Below are positions 26,497 to 34,001 of a stretch of DNA of 43,474 nt, piece after piece; the stretch's first letter is position 1; each line of letters starts with the position of its first letter. The notes beneath the pieces were generated by a model. The model saw only the letters and a program-made list of their open reading frames with translations. It was not told the origin of the DNA and made no database searches. This DNA is from Coprobacter secundus (GTDB lineage Bacteria > Bacteroidota > Bacteroidia > Bacteroidales > Coprobacteraceae), in contig JTDA01000022.1 of assembly GCA_000803105.1 (NCBI GenBank), positions 1 to 43,474 of the forward strand, written 5' to 3'. The position numbers were made by a program, and so were the translations under genes.

Positions 26497-26513
26497 TACC
26501 TTTATTTAGGTAT
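26494..26513. promoter_or_regulatory. Dyad next to the sigma operon promoter, possible operator
   Basis: AATACCT-N6-AGGTATT is a perfect 7-bp inverted repeat that overlaps the -33 element by three bases. Further GGTA/TACC motifs occur nearby (26484-26487 and around 26401-26422). The position suits a repressor or activator site; the regulator is unknown. There is no T run, so a terminator is unlikely. Confidence 0.35.
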
Positions 26514-26608
26514 TATTATGTCTTTTTTTTTCAAAAAAAACTAACAATAAGTAAATTTTATGTGGCTTGAAGTTTTGTTTTGTTATATATTCTTGTTTTA
26601 TGGTAAGA

Positions 26609-26977
26609 TTATTTCATAAATACAAAATAGACAGCTAACACCAGACATATGAATGCTGCCAAGTGGTTCCAATGCAAAGATTCCCCTTTGAACAAAAGGG
26701 TTGAGAACAGCGTAAATATGATTAGAGTAATAACCTCTTGTACTACTTTAAGTTGCATTAGACTAAACGGCCCTCCATTTCCTTGAAAACCGAGGCGATT
26801 AGCTGGAACTTGGCACATATATTCAGCTAAAGCGATACCCCATGATAATAGTATTACTCCGATAAGAGGCCAATTACTTATAATTTTCATTTCTTGTAAC
26901 TTCAGGTGTCCATACCAGGCAAAAGTCATGAATATGTTTGATATGATTAGTAGTAGTATTGAATATAAGCCTTGCAT
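26609..26977 (-). CDS. DMT-family (DUF486) small membrane protein
   Basis: A 122-residue protein with four hydrophobic segments (about 4-18, 34-50, 80-95 and 105-121). The sequence fits the DUF486 family of the drug/metabolite transporter clan: FMTFAWYGHLK near the N-terminus, EYMCQVPANRLGFQGNGGPF in the middle and QVITLIIFT-like segment after QLKVVQE. The transported substrate is unknown. It begins 5 nt after the TtcA-like gene and is probably co-transcribed with it; a functional link is not evident. No clear terminator was seen in the 230 nt between this gene and the sigma operon. Confidence 0.88.
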   Translation of the reverse strand: MQGLYSILLLIISNIFMTFAWYGHLKLQEMKIISNWPLIGVILLSWGIALAEYMCQVPANRLGFQGNGGPFSLMQLKVVQEVITLIIFTLFSTLLFKGESLHWNHLAAFICLVLAVYFVFMK

Positions 26978-26982
26978 AGTTT

Positions 26983-27732
26983 TTATTTATTTTTTATAGA
27001 AGGTAGATAATCGGGTTGTATATGTGTCATACTGTTCCACATGTTGCTGCGAACTTGAGAATTCATTTTTTCGAGAATTTCAATGACTGTTTTCATTTGA
27101 ATACGACTTGAAGAGTTTTCATAGGGGCAATTTTTTTTCTGTTTTAAATAACCTGATATTTCAGATAATATTTTAAGCTCCTTTTCCGTAATAAGGCACA
27201 TAGGGCGTATCAAAGTCATTTCGAATTTACTCATTTTCAGTAATGGAGGCATAGTGCCGAATGCTCCTTGGTGGGTCATATTCATAAGTAAAGTTTGTAG
27301 GATATCGTCTTGATGGTGTCCTAATGCTATTTTGTTGCAGTTATATTCTTTTGCGATATCGAATAGGGCTTTCCTTCTATACCATGAGCAAAGAAAGCAT
27401 GGGGATTTGCGAGTGTCAGTTTCAGGATTGAATGAGGTACGTCGATGAATGAATGGGATATTATACTGTTTGGCGAATTGTTGTAGATATTCTATATTAC
27501 TTTGGTAGGGAATGTTGCTCATACTGATATGTGCTGAAAGTAATGAAAATCGGGGTTGATATATTTTGACTTTACGGCCTAAGAGTTCTGTGAGAGCTAG
27601 AGAGTCTTTTCCCCCAGACAGAGCAATAAGAATTCGATCCCCCTCTTCGACCAGATGATAATCGAAGATAGCCTTTTTCATTTTTTGGTCGAGCTTTTTT
27701 AAAAGTTTTTCTCGAGCATCAGGTATTGTCAT
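26983..27732 (-). CDS. TtcA-like tRNA-thiolation PP-loop ATPase
   Basis: A 249-residue cytosolic protein of the TtcA/TilS PP-loop superfamily. Residues 39-44 are SGGKDS, which binds ATP to activate the tRNA base; Cys112 and Cys115 form a CFLC motif that in TtcA holds an iron-sulfur cluster or carries sulfur; GHHQDD at 138-143 is also a family mark. TtcA makes 2-thiocytidine at position 32 of tRNA; whether this homologue modifies the same base is inferred. The ATG at 27732 is chosen over upstream codons because the encoded N-terminus (MTIPDAREKLLKKLDQKMKK) fits the family, and a -7 box at 27755-27762 would place the mRNA start between it and any upstream codon. Confidence 0.82.
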   Translation of the reverse strand: MTIPDAREKLLKKLDQKMKKAIFDYHLVEEGDRILIALSGGKDSLALTELLGRKVKIYQPRFSLLSAHISMSNIPYQSNIEYLQQFAKQYNIPFIHRRTSFNPETDTRKSPCFLCSWYRRKALFDIAKEYNCNKIALGHHQDDILQTLLMNMTHQGAFGTMPPLLKMSKFEMTLIRPMCLITEKELKILSEISGYLKQKKNCPYENSSSRIQMKTVIEILEKMNSQVRSNMWNSMTHIQPDYLPSIKNK

Positions 27733-27754
27733 ATCAAAGTGTGTAAATTTTGTG

Positions 27755-27762
27755 CAAAAGTA
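27755..27762 (-). promoter_or_regulatory. -7 box of the TtcA-like gene
   Basis: The minus strand reads TACTTTTG, an exact TAnnTTTG match, about 23 nt before the chosen ATG at 27732. No good -33 partner was seen. It supports the short start over an upstream one that would overlap the divergent gene at 27839. Confidence 0.45.
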
Positions 27763-27838
27763 GTGTATTTTGTAAAACTTGATTATAGGAAAGCAGAAAA
27801 TATATTTAATTTTATACGGGTAAAAATAAAGATCGAAT

Positions 27839-28318
27839 ATGACTATTACAACAGATGTATTTAGGCTTCCTGCCGACAAATATTTTAAGATTTTGTTTAT
27901 ACTTTTTTTGCGTCGAAAAATAATATGGATATTTTTTATTGCCGTAATATTATCTGTAGCTTTATGGTGGAATTTTGATTTCTTTTATCTTCTATTAATT
28001 CTGATTTTCTTAGTTTTTCCATTTCTTTTAATGATAAAGTATTTCGAATATATAGCTTATCCTCAGAATCGGTGGAATATATTGGATAAATATCTTATAA
28101 TTGATGAGAAAGAGATTGTGTTTCATTTTACGGATAAAAGTCTTGATCGGGTTTTATGGAGCGATATACGTTTTTTTAAGATGAGAAAGGCTGCTTTCCT
28201 GTTATATACGGATAAGAGTCGTTTTATATATATTCCTAAAGATGCCTTTGGGCTAAATGAAGAGTATCTATATTTTTATAGGCATATGTTGACGAAAATA
28301 AATTCTAAAGAGGTTTAG
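27839..28318 (+). CDS. YcxB-like two-helix membrane protein
   Basis: A 159-residue protein with two adjacent membrane helices (about 28-45 and 47-66) followed by a soluble domain (about 75-150). The soluble part resembles the YcxB C-terminal domain: YLIIDEKEIVFHF, then VLWSDIRFFKMRKAAFLLYT and FIYIPKDAF. The function of this family is unknown. It diverges from the TtcA-like gene, with about 106 nt between the two start codons, and lies 75 nt before the next plus-strand gene, which has its own promoter. No signal peptide or lipobox is seen. Confidence 0.75.
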   Translation: MTITTDVFRLPADKYFKILFILFLRRKIIWIFFIAVILSVALWWNFDFFYLLLILIFLVFPFLLMIKYFEYIAYPQNRWNILDKYLIIDEKEIVFHFTDKSLDRVLWSDIRFFKMRKAAFLLYTDKSRFIYIPKDAFGLNEEYLYFYRHMLTKINSKEV

Positions 28319-28338
28319 TGTATAAAAAAATTACTTTG

Positions 28339-28346
28339 TATATTTG
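28339..28346 (+). promoter_or_regulatory. -7 box of the PD40-NfeD-FloA operon
   Basis: TATATTTG fits TAnnTTTG exactly. A TTTA at 28314-28317 sits 21 nt upstream as a weak -33 element. Transcription would start about 40 nt before the ATG at 28394. Confidence 0.5.
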
Positions 28347-28393
28347 GATGTTGTAAGTTAATAACAAAAAGAAAACGAGATAGTAAAAGAATA

Positions 28394-29839
28394 ATGAAGG
28401 GTCGTATAAAATTCATATTGCTTTTTGGTGTGTTATATTTGTTGGGTTGTACAGTAATGGCACAGAGCTTAGAGCGGGCTCGGGATTTGTATAAAGCCGG
28501 TAAATATGACCAGGCTAAACCTATTTTTGAGACATTGATTAAGAAATCTCCCAATAATTCGAGTTTAAATCAGTGGTATGGAGTTTGTCTATATGAAACA
28601 GGAGAGTATAATGCTTCTGAAAAGTATTTAAAAGTGGCAGCCTCGCGTAAGATACAAGATTCTTACTTGTATCTTGGTGATCTTTATAATCGGCAATATA
28701 GATTTTCCGATGCGCTTGAGAATTATGAAAAGTATAAGGCGATGCTCCAAAAAAGTAAGCAAGATACCGAGGCGATAGATGCAAAAATTGCAAAAGCAAA
28801 AATGGGGGAGCAGATGGTTAGACGTGTTGAGGAAGTACAGATTATTGATAGTATGATTGTTGATAAACAAGATTTTTTTAAACATTATAAATTAAGTCCG
28901 GAATCGGGAAGTTTGCATGACTATAATACCTTTTTTAAATCCCAAACTAAAAATAATTCATCAGTTTATCAAAATCAAAAAGGTGATAAGATTGTGTATG
29001 GTGTTAAAACGGCAAAAAACGGATATGATTTGATGTCTCGAAGTCGTTTAGTTGATGACAGTTGGGGAGAAGCTTTGTCTTTAACTGGGAATATAAATAA
29101 TAAAGATGACCAGAATTTTCCATTTTTATTATCTGATGGAGTAACACTTTATTATGCATCTACGGGAGATGAATCATTGGGAGGATATGATATTTTTGTT
29201 ACCCGAATGAATCTGAATTCAGGAAATTTTTTGGCCCCGGAAAATATGGGTATGCCTTTTAATTCTCCTTTTAATGATTATATGATGGCTATTGATGAAT
29301 TGAACAATATCGGATGGTTTGCTTCTGACCGATATCAGCCTGAAGATAAGGTGATTATATATGTGTTTATTCCTAATGTAGAAAAAGTCGTTTATCAGGG
29401 GAATGATGAAGAGTGGGCTCGTTCTTTGGGCAAAATAACTTCTATAAAACAGACATGGAAAAAAAATAATAATTATGCACAAATCTTGCAACATATATAT
29501 AATCCTTCAGAAGTAGTTGAAAATGAGCCTAAGGCAGACTTTATATTTATTGTAAATAATCAGATAGTCTATACTTTATTGGCTGATTTTGAGAGCAAAG
29601 AGGCTAAAGATTTGTATATAAAAGCAAATGAATGTCGTAAACAAATAGAAGAGATAGAGGCTCAATTGTCTGGTTTGAGAGAGCAATATGTAAATCAGAA
29701 AGGGAATAAAGAAACTTTATCGAGAGAAATAAAAAAATTAGAGTCTTCTTTAGTTTCTTTGTATGGACAGCCGGAAGATTTAGATAATCGTAGTCGTGCA
29801 GCAGAAATAAATGTATTGTTAAAGCAGCAAAAGAAATGA
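28394..29839 (+). CDS. Exported TPR and PD40 beta-propeller protein
   Basis: A 481-residue exported protein. The N-terminus MKGRIKFILLFGVLYLLGC, followed by TVMAQS, could be a lipoprotein signal (Cys19) or a cleaved signal ending at AQ. Residues about 25-130 hold TPR-like helices (ARDLYKAGKYDQAKPIFETL, LYLGDLYNRQYRFSDALENY). Residues about 195-340 have WD40-like PD40 motifs (FPFLLSDGVTLYYAST, GGYDIFVTRMN, IGWFASDR) of the kind found in OmpA-linked Bacteroidetes proteins, here without an OmpA domain. Residues about 415-465 form a coiled coil. It leads an operon with nfeD and floA (15 nt and 24 nt gaps). A role at the envelope together with the flotillin is inferred. Confidence 0.82.
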   Translation: MKGRIKFILLFGVLYLLGCTVMAQSLERARDLYKAGKYDQAKPIFETLIKKSPNNSSLNQWYGVCLYETGEYNASEKYLKVAASRKIQDSYLYLGDLYNRQYRFSDALENYEKYKAMLQKSKQDTEAIDAKIAKAKMGEQMVRRVEEVQIIDSMIVDKQDFFKHYKLSPESGSLHDYNTFFKSQTKNNSSVYQNQKGDKIVYGVKTAKNGYDLMSRSRLVDDSWGEALSLTGNINNKDDQNFPFLLSDGVTLYYASTGDESLGGYDIFVTRMNLNSGNFLAPENMGMPFNSPFNDYMMAIDELNNIGWFASDRYQPEDKVIIYVFIPNVEKVVYQGNDEEWARSLGKITSIKQTWKKNNNYAQILQHIYNPSEVVENEPKADFIFIVNNQIVYTLLADFESKEAKDLYIKANECRKQIEEIEAQLSGLREQYVNQKGNKETLSREIKKLESSLVSLYGQPEDLDNRSRAAEINVLLKQQKK

Positions 29840-29854
29840 TATAATCGTTCGGTT

Positions 29855-30325
29855 ATGGATATATTGATTATCATATTATTGGTCTTGATAGGAGTAGTCT
29901 TGATTATTCTTGAGATATTTTTTCTTCCTGGGATTACAGTAGCAGGCTTTAGTTCGCTGATTTTTTTTGGAGGAGGTATTTATTATGCATTTGTAAATCT
30001 TGGGACTACAGCGGGATATGTTACAATTGTTGCGTCGGTTGTTGCATGTGTTGTCGGTATTATTTGGTTTATGCGTTCAAAGAGTTTGGATAGAATATCA
30101 TTGAAAACAGATATAGATTCTGTTATCCCGACACAGGTGAATGATTCTATAAAAGTCGGTGATGAGGGGATTGCTTTGTCTCGTTTGAATCCTATGGGTA
30201 CTGTCCTTATTGGTACGGTACAAGTGGAGGGAAAGACGCGGGAAGATTTTATTGATGAAGGTTCTTCCGTAATAGTAGAACGTGTTGAGCGAACATCGGT
30301 AATTGTTCGTAAAAAAGATGATTGA
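29855..30325 (+). CDS. NfeD-family membrane protein
   Basis: A 156-residue short-form NfeD protein. It has two or three membrane helices in residues 1-72 (IIILLVLIGVVLIILEIFFL and VTIVASVVACVVGIIWFM) and a C-terminal OB-fold domain (about 95-153, VGDEGIALSRLNPMGTVLIG, then GSSVIVERVERTSVIVRKK). NfeD proteins work next to flotillin/SPFH proteins in membrane-domain organisation, and here the flotillin gene follows after 24 nt. The serine-protease domain of long NfeD forms is absent, as in other short forms. Confidence 0.9.
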   Translation: MDILIIILLVLIGVVLIILEIFFLPGITVAGFSSLIFFGGGIYYAFVNLGTTAGYVTIVASVVACVVGIIWFMRSKSLDRISLKTDIDSVIPTQVNDSIKVGDEGIALSRLNPMGTVLIGTVQVEGKTREDFIDEGSSVIVERVERTSVIVRKKDD

Positions 30326-30349
30326 ATATAAACTATAATAAATGTAAGT

Positions 30350-31327
30350 ATGTTGGGATACAGTTATTTTCTGTTAGTAGCCGTTGTGGTATTAGTAATT
30401 TTATTTTTTTACTTTGTACCCTTCCTTTTGTGGATATCGGCCAGAGTTTCGGGTGTAAATATTTCTTTGCTGCAACTCTTCCTGATGCGGATACGTAAAG
30501 TACCGCCTCAAATTATCGTTCGTGCTATGATTGAAGCTCATAAAGCAGGACTGAAAGCAATTACTCGCGATGAGTTGGAAGCGCATTATTTAGCTGGAGG
30601 TCATGTAGAACGTGTGGTTCATGCATTGGTATCTGCTTCAAAAGCTAATATAGATTTGGGCTTTCAAATGGCAACGGCTATAGATTTAGCGGGGCGTGAT
30701 GTTTTTGAAGCTGTGCAAATGTCTGTGAATCCTAAAGTGATAGATACACCACCGGTTGTTGCTGTGGCTAAAGACGGTATCCAGTTGATTGCTAAGGCGC
30801 GTGTTACGGTTCGAGCAAATATTCGTCAATTGGTAGGTGGTGCAGGAGAAGATACTATTTTAGCTCGTGTAGGGGAAGGTATTGTCTCATCTATCGGCTC
30901 TTCAGAGTCACATAAGACTGTGCTTGAAAATCCTGATTCTATATCGAAGCTCGTTTTAAGAAAAGGTCTTGATTCTGGTACAGCTTTTGAGATTTTGTCT
31001 ATTGATATTGCTGATATCGATATAGGTAAAAATATTGGTGCCGGATTGCAAATGGATCAAGCTCAGGCTGATAAGAATATTGCACAGGCTAAAGCTGAGG
31101 AACGTCGGGCTATGGCAATAGCTCTTGAGCAGGAAATGAAGGCAAAAGCTCAAGAAGCTCGGGCAAAAGTGATTGAAGCGGAGGCAGAAGTTCCGAGAGC
31201 TATGGCTGATGCTTTCCGTTCTGGAAATTTGGGCATTATGGATTATTATAAGATGAAAAATATAGAGGCTGACACGACGATGCGAGAAGCGATTGCCAAG
31301 CCGAGTTCTAAAGGTTCAGAAAAATAA
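30350..31327 (+). CDS. floA: Flotillin-like protein FloA
   Basis: A 325-residue scaffold protein of membrane microdomains, of the UPF0365/FloA type. The N-terminal hydrophobic hairpin (about 4-32) anchors it; then an SPFH-like region (about 35-230; VAVAKDGIQLIAKARVTVRA, GIVSSIGSSESHKTVLENPD) and an Ala/Glu-rich helical region (about 235-290; AQAKAEERRAMAIALEQEMK) with the repeated EA motifs of flotillins. The length fits the family. It is the last gene of its operon, ending before the hairpin at 31368-31412. Confidence 0.94.
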   Translation: MLGYSYFLLVAVVVLVILFFYFVPFLLWISARVSGVNISLLQLFLMRIRKVPPQIIVRAMIEAHKAGLKAITRDELEAHYLAGGHVERVVHALVSASKANIDLGFQMATAIDLAGRDVFEAVQMSVNPKVIDTPPVVAVAKDGIQLIAKARVTVRANIRQLVGGAGEDTILARVGEGIVSSIGSSESHKTVLENPDSISKLVLRKGLDSGTAFEILSIDIADIDIGKNIGAGLQMDQAQADKNIAQAKAEERRAMAIALEQEMKAKAQEARAKVIEAEAEVPRAMADAFRSGNLGIMDYYKMKNIEADTTMREAIAKPSSKGSEK

Positions 31328-31367
31328 TCTTTAGTTTTTAATGGTATAAGTAAGAGAAAAGATAGAA

Positions 31368-31412
31368 TACTTAAAAGGCTTTCAGAATCAAACTCTGAAA
31401 GCCTTTTAAGTA
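31368..31412. terminator. Bidirectional terminator between floA and trpB
   Basis: A perfect 19-bp inverted repeat, TACTTAAAAGGCTTTCAGA (31368-31386) and its complement (31394-31412), with a 7-nt loop. It lies between convergent genes, 14 nt from the trpB stop. The AAAA/TTTT inside the arms supply part of the U tract in each direction. Confidence 0.85.
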
Positions 31413-31426
31413 ATAGGATTTTGTAT

Positions 31427-32785
31427 TTATAAATCTTTTATTGCTTCCAGATTTTTTGCGACATCTTCATCTGTAACTTCAAAGTTTGTAAGATCACCAG
31501 CCAGATATTGGTCATAGGCTGCCATATCAATAAGCCCATGGCCTGAAAGATTGAATAATATAACTTTCTTTTCCCCGGATTCTTTTGCTGCCTGAGCTTC
31601 TCGAATGGCAGCTGCGATTGCGTGAGATGATTCTGGAGCAGGGATAATGCCTTCTGATTGGGCGAATATGGTTGCAGCTTTGAATGTATCGAGTTGTTGT
31701 ATATCTACAGCTTCCATAAGATTATCCTTTTTTAGCTGGCTGACAATAGAGCCGGCTCCATGATAGCGAAGTCCTCCAGCGTGGATATGAGCCGGAGCGA
31801 AATTATGACCTAAAGTATACATGGGTAGGAGTGGTGTGTAGCCGGCTTCATCACCGAAGTCATACTGGAATACACCGCGTGTCAATTTAGGGCAAGAGGC
31901 TGGTTCGGCAGCAATGATACGTATATCTTTGCCTTCTGTAAGCTTATGACGTAAAAAGGGAAATGAAATACCTGAAAAGTTGGATCCGCCGCCAAAACAT
32001 CCAATAACGATATCGGGGTATTCTCCAGCCATTTCCATTTGTTTTTCAGCTTCGAGACCGATAACTGTCTGGTGTAGCATGACGTGATTAAGTACACTGC
32101 CTAAAGTATATTTGCAATTAGGAGTTTGTGTCGCTAATTCTATGGCTTCAGATATAGCCGTGCCTAAACTTCCTTGATAATTCGGATTTTCAGTTAATAT
32201 CTTGCGGCCGGCTTTTGTTGACATACTTGGAGAGGCTATTACTTGCGCCCCAAAAGTTTGCATGATAGAGCGGCGGTAGGGTTTCTGATGATAACTTACT
32301 TTTACCATATATACCGCTAATTCAAGGCCAAAAGATTTTGCGGCATAGGATAATGCCGCACCCCATTGTCCGGCTCCGGTTTCTGTTGTAATATTGGTAA
32401 CCCCTTCTTTTTTACAAAAATAAGCCTGGGCAATAGCCGAATTTAATTTATGGGAACCAACAGGGCTTACACTTTCGTTCTTAAAATATATATGGGCAGG
32501 AGTATCTAATGCTTTTTCTAATCCATATGCCCGAACTAAAGGGGTAGGACGCCATATCTTGTATAAATCTCGAACTTCGTCAGGAATTTCTATCCAGGCG
32601 TCTGTTGTATTCAATTCTTGATGCACAAGTTCCTTTGCAAAGATGGGATATAAATCTTCTGGTTTGAGCGGTTTTTTTGTACCAGGATGCAAGGGTGGCA
32701 TCGGCTTGTTTTTCATGTCAGCAACTACGTTATACCACGCACGAGGTATATCGTTCTCACTTAATAAAAATTTTTTTGTACTCAT
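31427..32785 (-). CDS. trpB: Tryptophan synthase beta chain, TrpB2 type
   Basis: PLP enzyme that joins indole and L-serine to make tryptophan. At 452 residues and with the long N-terminal extension (DIPRAWYNVVADM, PPLHPGTKKPLKPEDLYPIF) it is the TrpB2 form, not the roughly 400-residue TrpB1. The PLP lysine is Lys113 in GSHKLNSA; the substrate motif ETGAGQWG and the phosphate-binding GCFGGGSNF are intact. There is no trpA beside it, as is common for TrpB2, which may rescue free indole or act on another substrate. It lies downstream of the superoxide dismutase gene but behind a hairpin terminator, so it likely has its own promoter within 32786-32949. Confidence 0.92.
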   Translation of the reverse strand: MSTKKFLLSENDIPRAWYNVVADMKNKPMPPLHPGTKKPLKPEDLYPIFAKELVHQELNTTDAWIEIPDEVRDLYKIWRPTPLVRAYGLEKALDTPAHIYFKNESVSPVGSHKLNSAIAQAYFCKKEGVTNITTETGAGQWGAALSYAAKSFGLELAVYMVKVSYHQKPYRRSIMQTFGAQVIASPSMSTKAGRKILTENPNYQGSLGTAISEAIELATQTPNCKYTLGSVLNHVMLHQTVIGLEAEKQMEMAGEYPDIVIGCFGGGSNFSGISFPFLRHKLTEGKDIRIIAAEPASCPKLTRGVFQYDFGDEAGYTPLLPMYTLGHNFAPAHIHAGGLRYHGAGSIVSQLKKDNLMEAVDIQQLDTFKAATIFAQSEGIIPAPESSHAIAAAIREAQAAKESGEKKVILFNLSGHGLIDMAAYDQYLAGDLTNFEVTDEDVAKNLEAIKDL

Positions 32786-32949
32786 AATAAGAGACGTATT
32801 TATGAAAATATAAAAATATCAGATTTTATATCAATGCAAAATGCAAGTAAAAGATATATAAATCGTATCAATTGTAAGCAAAGAAACAAAAAAGAATCTT
32901 TTTTTGCAAGTATAAAACTTTATTTTGGGAGAAAGGTATATAAAAAAGC

Positions 32950-32985
32950 AAAGAGAGGGACTATTCACATAGTATTCCTCTCTTT
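32950..32985 (-). terminator. Probable terminator of the superoxide dismutase gene
   Basis: AAAGAGAGG (32950-32958) and CCTCTCTTT (32977-32985) form a 9-bp stem; an inner ACTAT/ATAGT pair extends it. On the minus strand the stem is followed by GCTTTTTTA, giving a U tract. It lies about 80 nt after the sodB stop. Confidence 0.75.
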
Positions 32986-33065
32986 TAGAATTCATCACAT
33001 TATGCTTATTTTAAAGTGCTAGATAAGTTACGCGTCACGCGCTACTGTTTTTAGAAAAGTGCGAA

Positions 33066-33644
33066 TTATAAGTATCTTTTTTCAACTATCGACCAATCGA
33101 CGATTTTCCACAATTCGTGTAGATGATCTGCCCGACGGTTTTGATAATCTAAGTAATAGGCATGTTCCCAGACATCAAAGGTAAGTAAAGGAGTGTGTCC
33201 ATCAGTCATGGGATTTCCTGCATTACCTGTTTTTATGATTTCCAGTTTGCCGTTTTTATTTTTTACTAACCATACCCAGCCGGAGCCAAATTGGGCAACA
33301 CCTGTATAAACAAATTCTTTCTTAAATTGTTCAACAGTACCCCATTGTTCTTTGATGGCTTTTTCTATTTCACCTTTGGGTTCTCTTGCTCCGTCAGGAG
33401 AAAAAGAGAAAAAGTAAAATATATGGTTCCAAGCTTGTGAAGCATTGTTAAACAATGCACCATCAGCTTCTTTTATTATACTCTCAAGTGATGCATTCTC
33501 AAATTTTGCACCTTCAATCAGTTTATTTAGATTGTTTATGTATGTCTGTTCGTGTTTACCCCAATGGAATTCCACGGTCCGTTTGCTGATAACTGGTTCT
33601 AAAGCGTTTTCGGCGTACGGCAGTTTAGGTAATTCATATTTCAT
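33066..33644 (-). CDS. sodB: Iron/manganese superoxide dismutase
   Basis: Converts superoxide to oxygen and hydrogen peroxide in the cytoplasm. The 192 residues match the Fe-SOD length. Metal ligands are His27 (EFHWGKH), His74 (AWNHIFYF), Asp157 and His161 (DVWEHAYYLDY). Gln70 in NNASQAWNH, with no Gln near 142 (GNAGNP), is the iron-type arrangement, though Bacteroides-type enzymes can work with either metal. No clear promoter box was found in the 327-nt AT-rich region upstream. It is probably a single-gene unit ending at the hairpin at 32950-32985. Confidence 0.95.
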   Translation of the reverse strand: MKYELPKLPYAENALEPVISKRTVEFHWGKHEQTYINNLNKLIEGAKFENASLESIIKEADGALFNNASQAWNHIFYFFSFSPDGAREPKGEIEKAIKEQWGTVEQFKKEFVYTGVAQFGSGWVWLVKNKNGKLEIIKTGNAGNPMTDGHTPLLTFDVWEHAYYLDYQNRRADHLHELWKIVDWSIVEKRYL

Positions 33645-33974
33645 AACGTTCGGTTTTTAATGTCTTGTATTTAATAAACAATTCTTTGATAAAAAAGTTC
33701 GGGAAAAAATCGATTTTTTGCAATTTTTTTGTCGAAACATTTTTTTATGCCTTTATTGAAATTGTTACATTAATATAACAGTATTGTTTTTATATTGTTC
33801 AGAAAGATATAAATTTTTTGTAATTTAATGATCCGAGAATGATAAAAATAAAATAGATTTCTATGAAAAAATAGAATATTTTTATGTTTTTCAATTTATG
33901 GAGAATTTAAAATGAGTTGAACACATTATTTCCTAAATCAATTTTTTCATATTTTCCGGTTCTACTTTTTTATG
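33645..33974. other. AT-rich divergent spacer between sodB and the helicase gene
   Basis: About 330 nt, very rich in A and T tracts, with no supportable gene. It must contain the sodB promoter on the minus strand, but no exact TAnnTTTG box was seen there. The rightward promoter box begins at 33975. Confidence 0.5.
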
Positions 33975-33982
33975 TACTTTTG
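33975..33982 (+). promoter_or_regulatory. -7 box of the helicase gene
   Basis: TACTTTTG fits the TAnnTTTG consensus exactly; only T-rich sequence, with no clear TTTG, occupies the -33 position. The box covers the second to fourth codons that would follow an ATG at 33972. That ATG would therefore not be in the mRNA, and the GTG at 34002 becomes the likely start. Confidence 0.5.
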
Positions 33983-34001
33983 TAGTAAAAGAAAAAGAGC
34001 A

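Noticed and set aside
27733..27879. Longer start for the TtcA-like gene, 49 codons upstream
   Set aside because: It would overlap the divergent gene at 27839, adds a Phe/Tyr/Ile-rich stretch foreign to the family, and lies upstream of the -7 box at 27755-27762.
32786..32949. Tryptophan-type leader or attenuator upstream of trpB
   Set aside because: No Trp-rich leader peptide and no competing hairpins were seen; the one hairpin nearby fits a sodB terminator.
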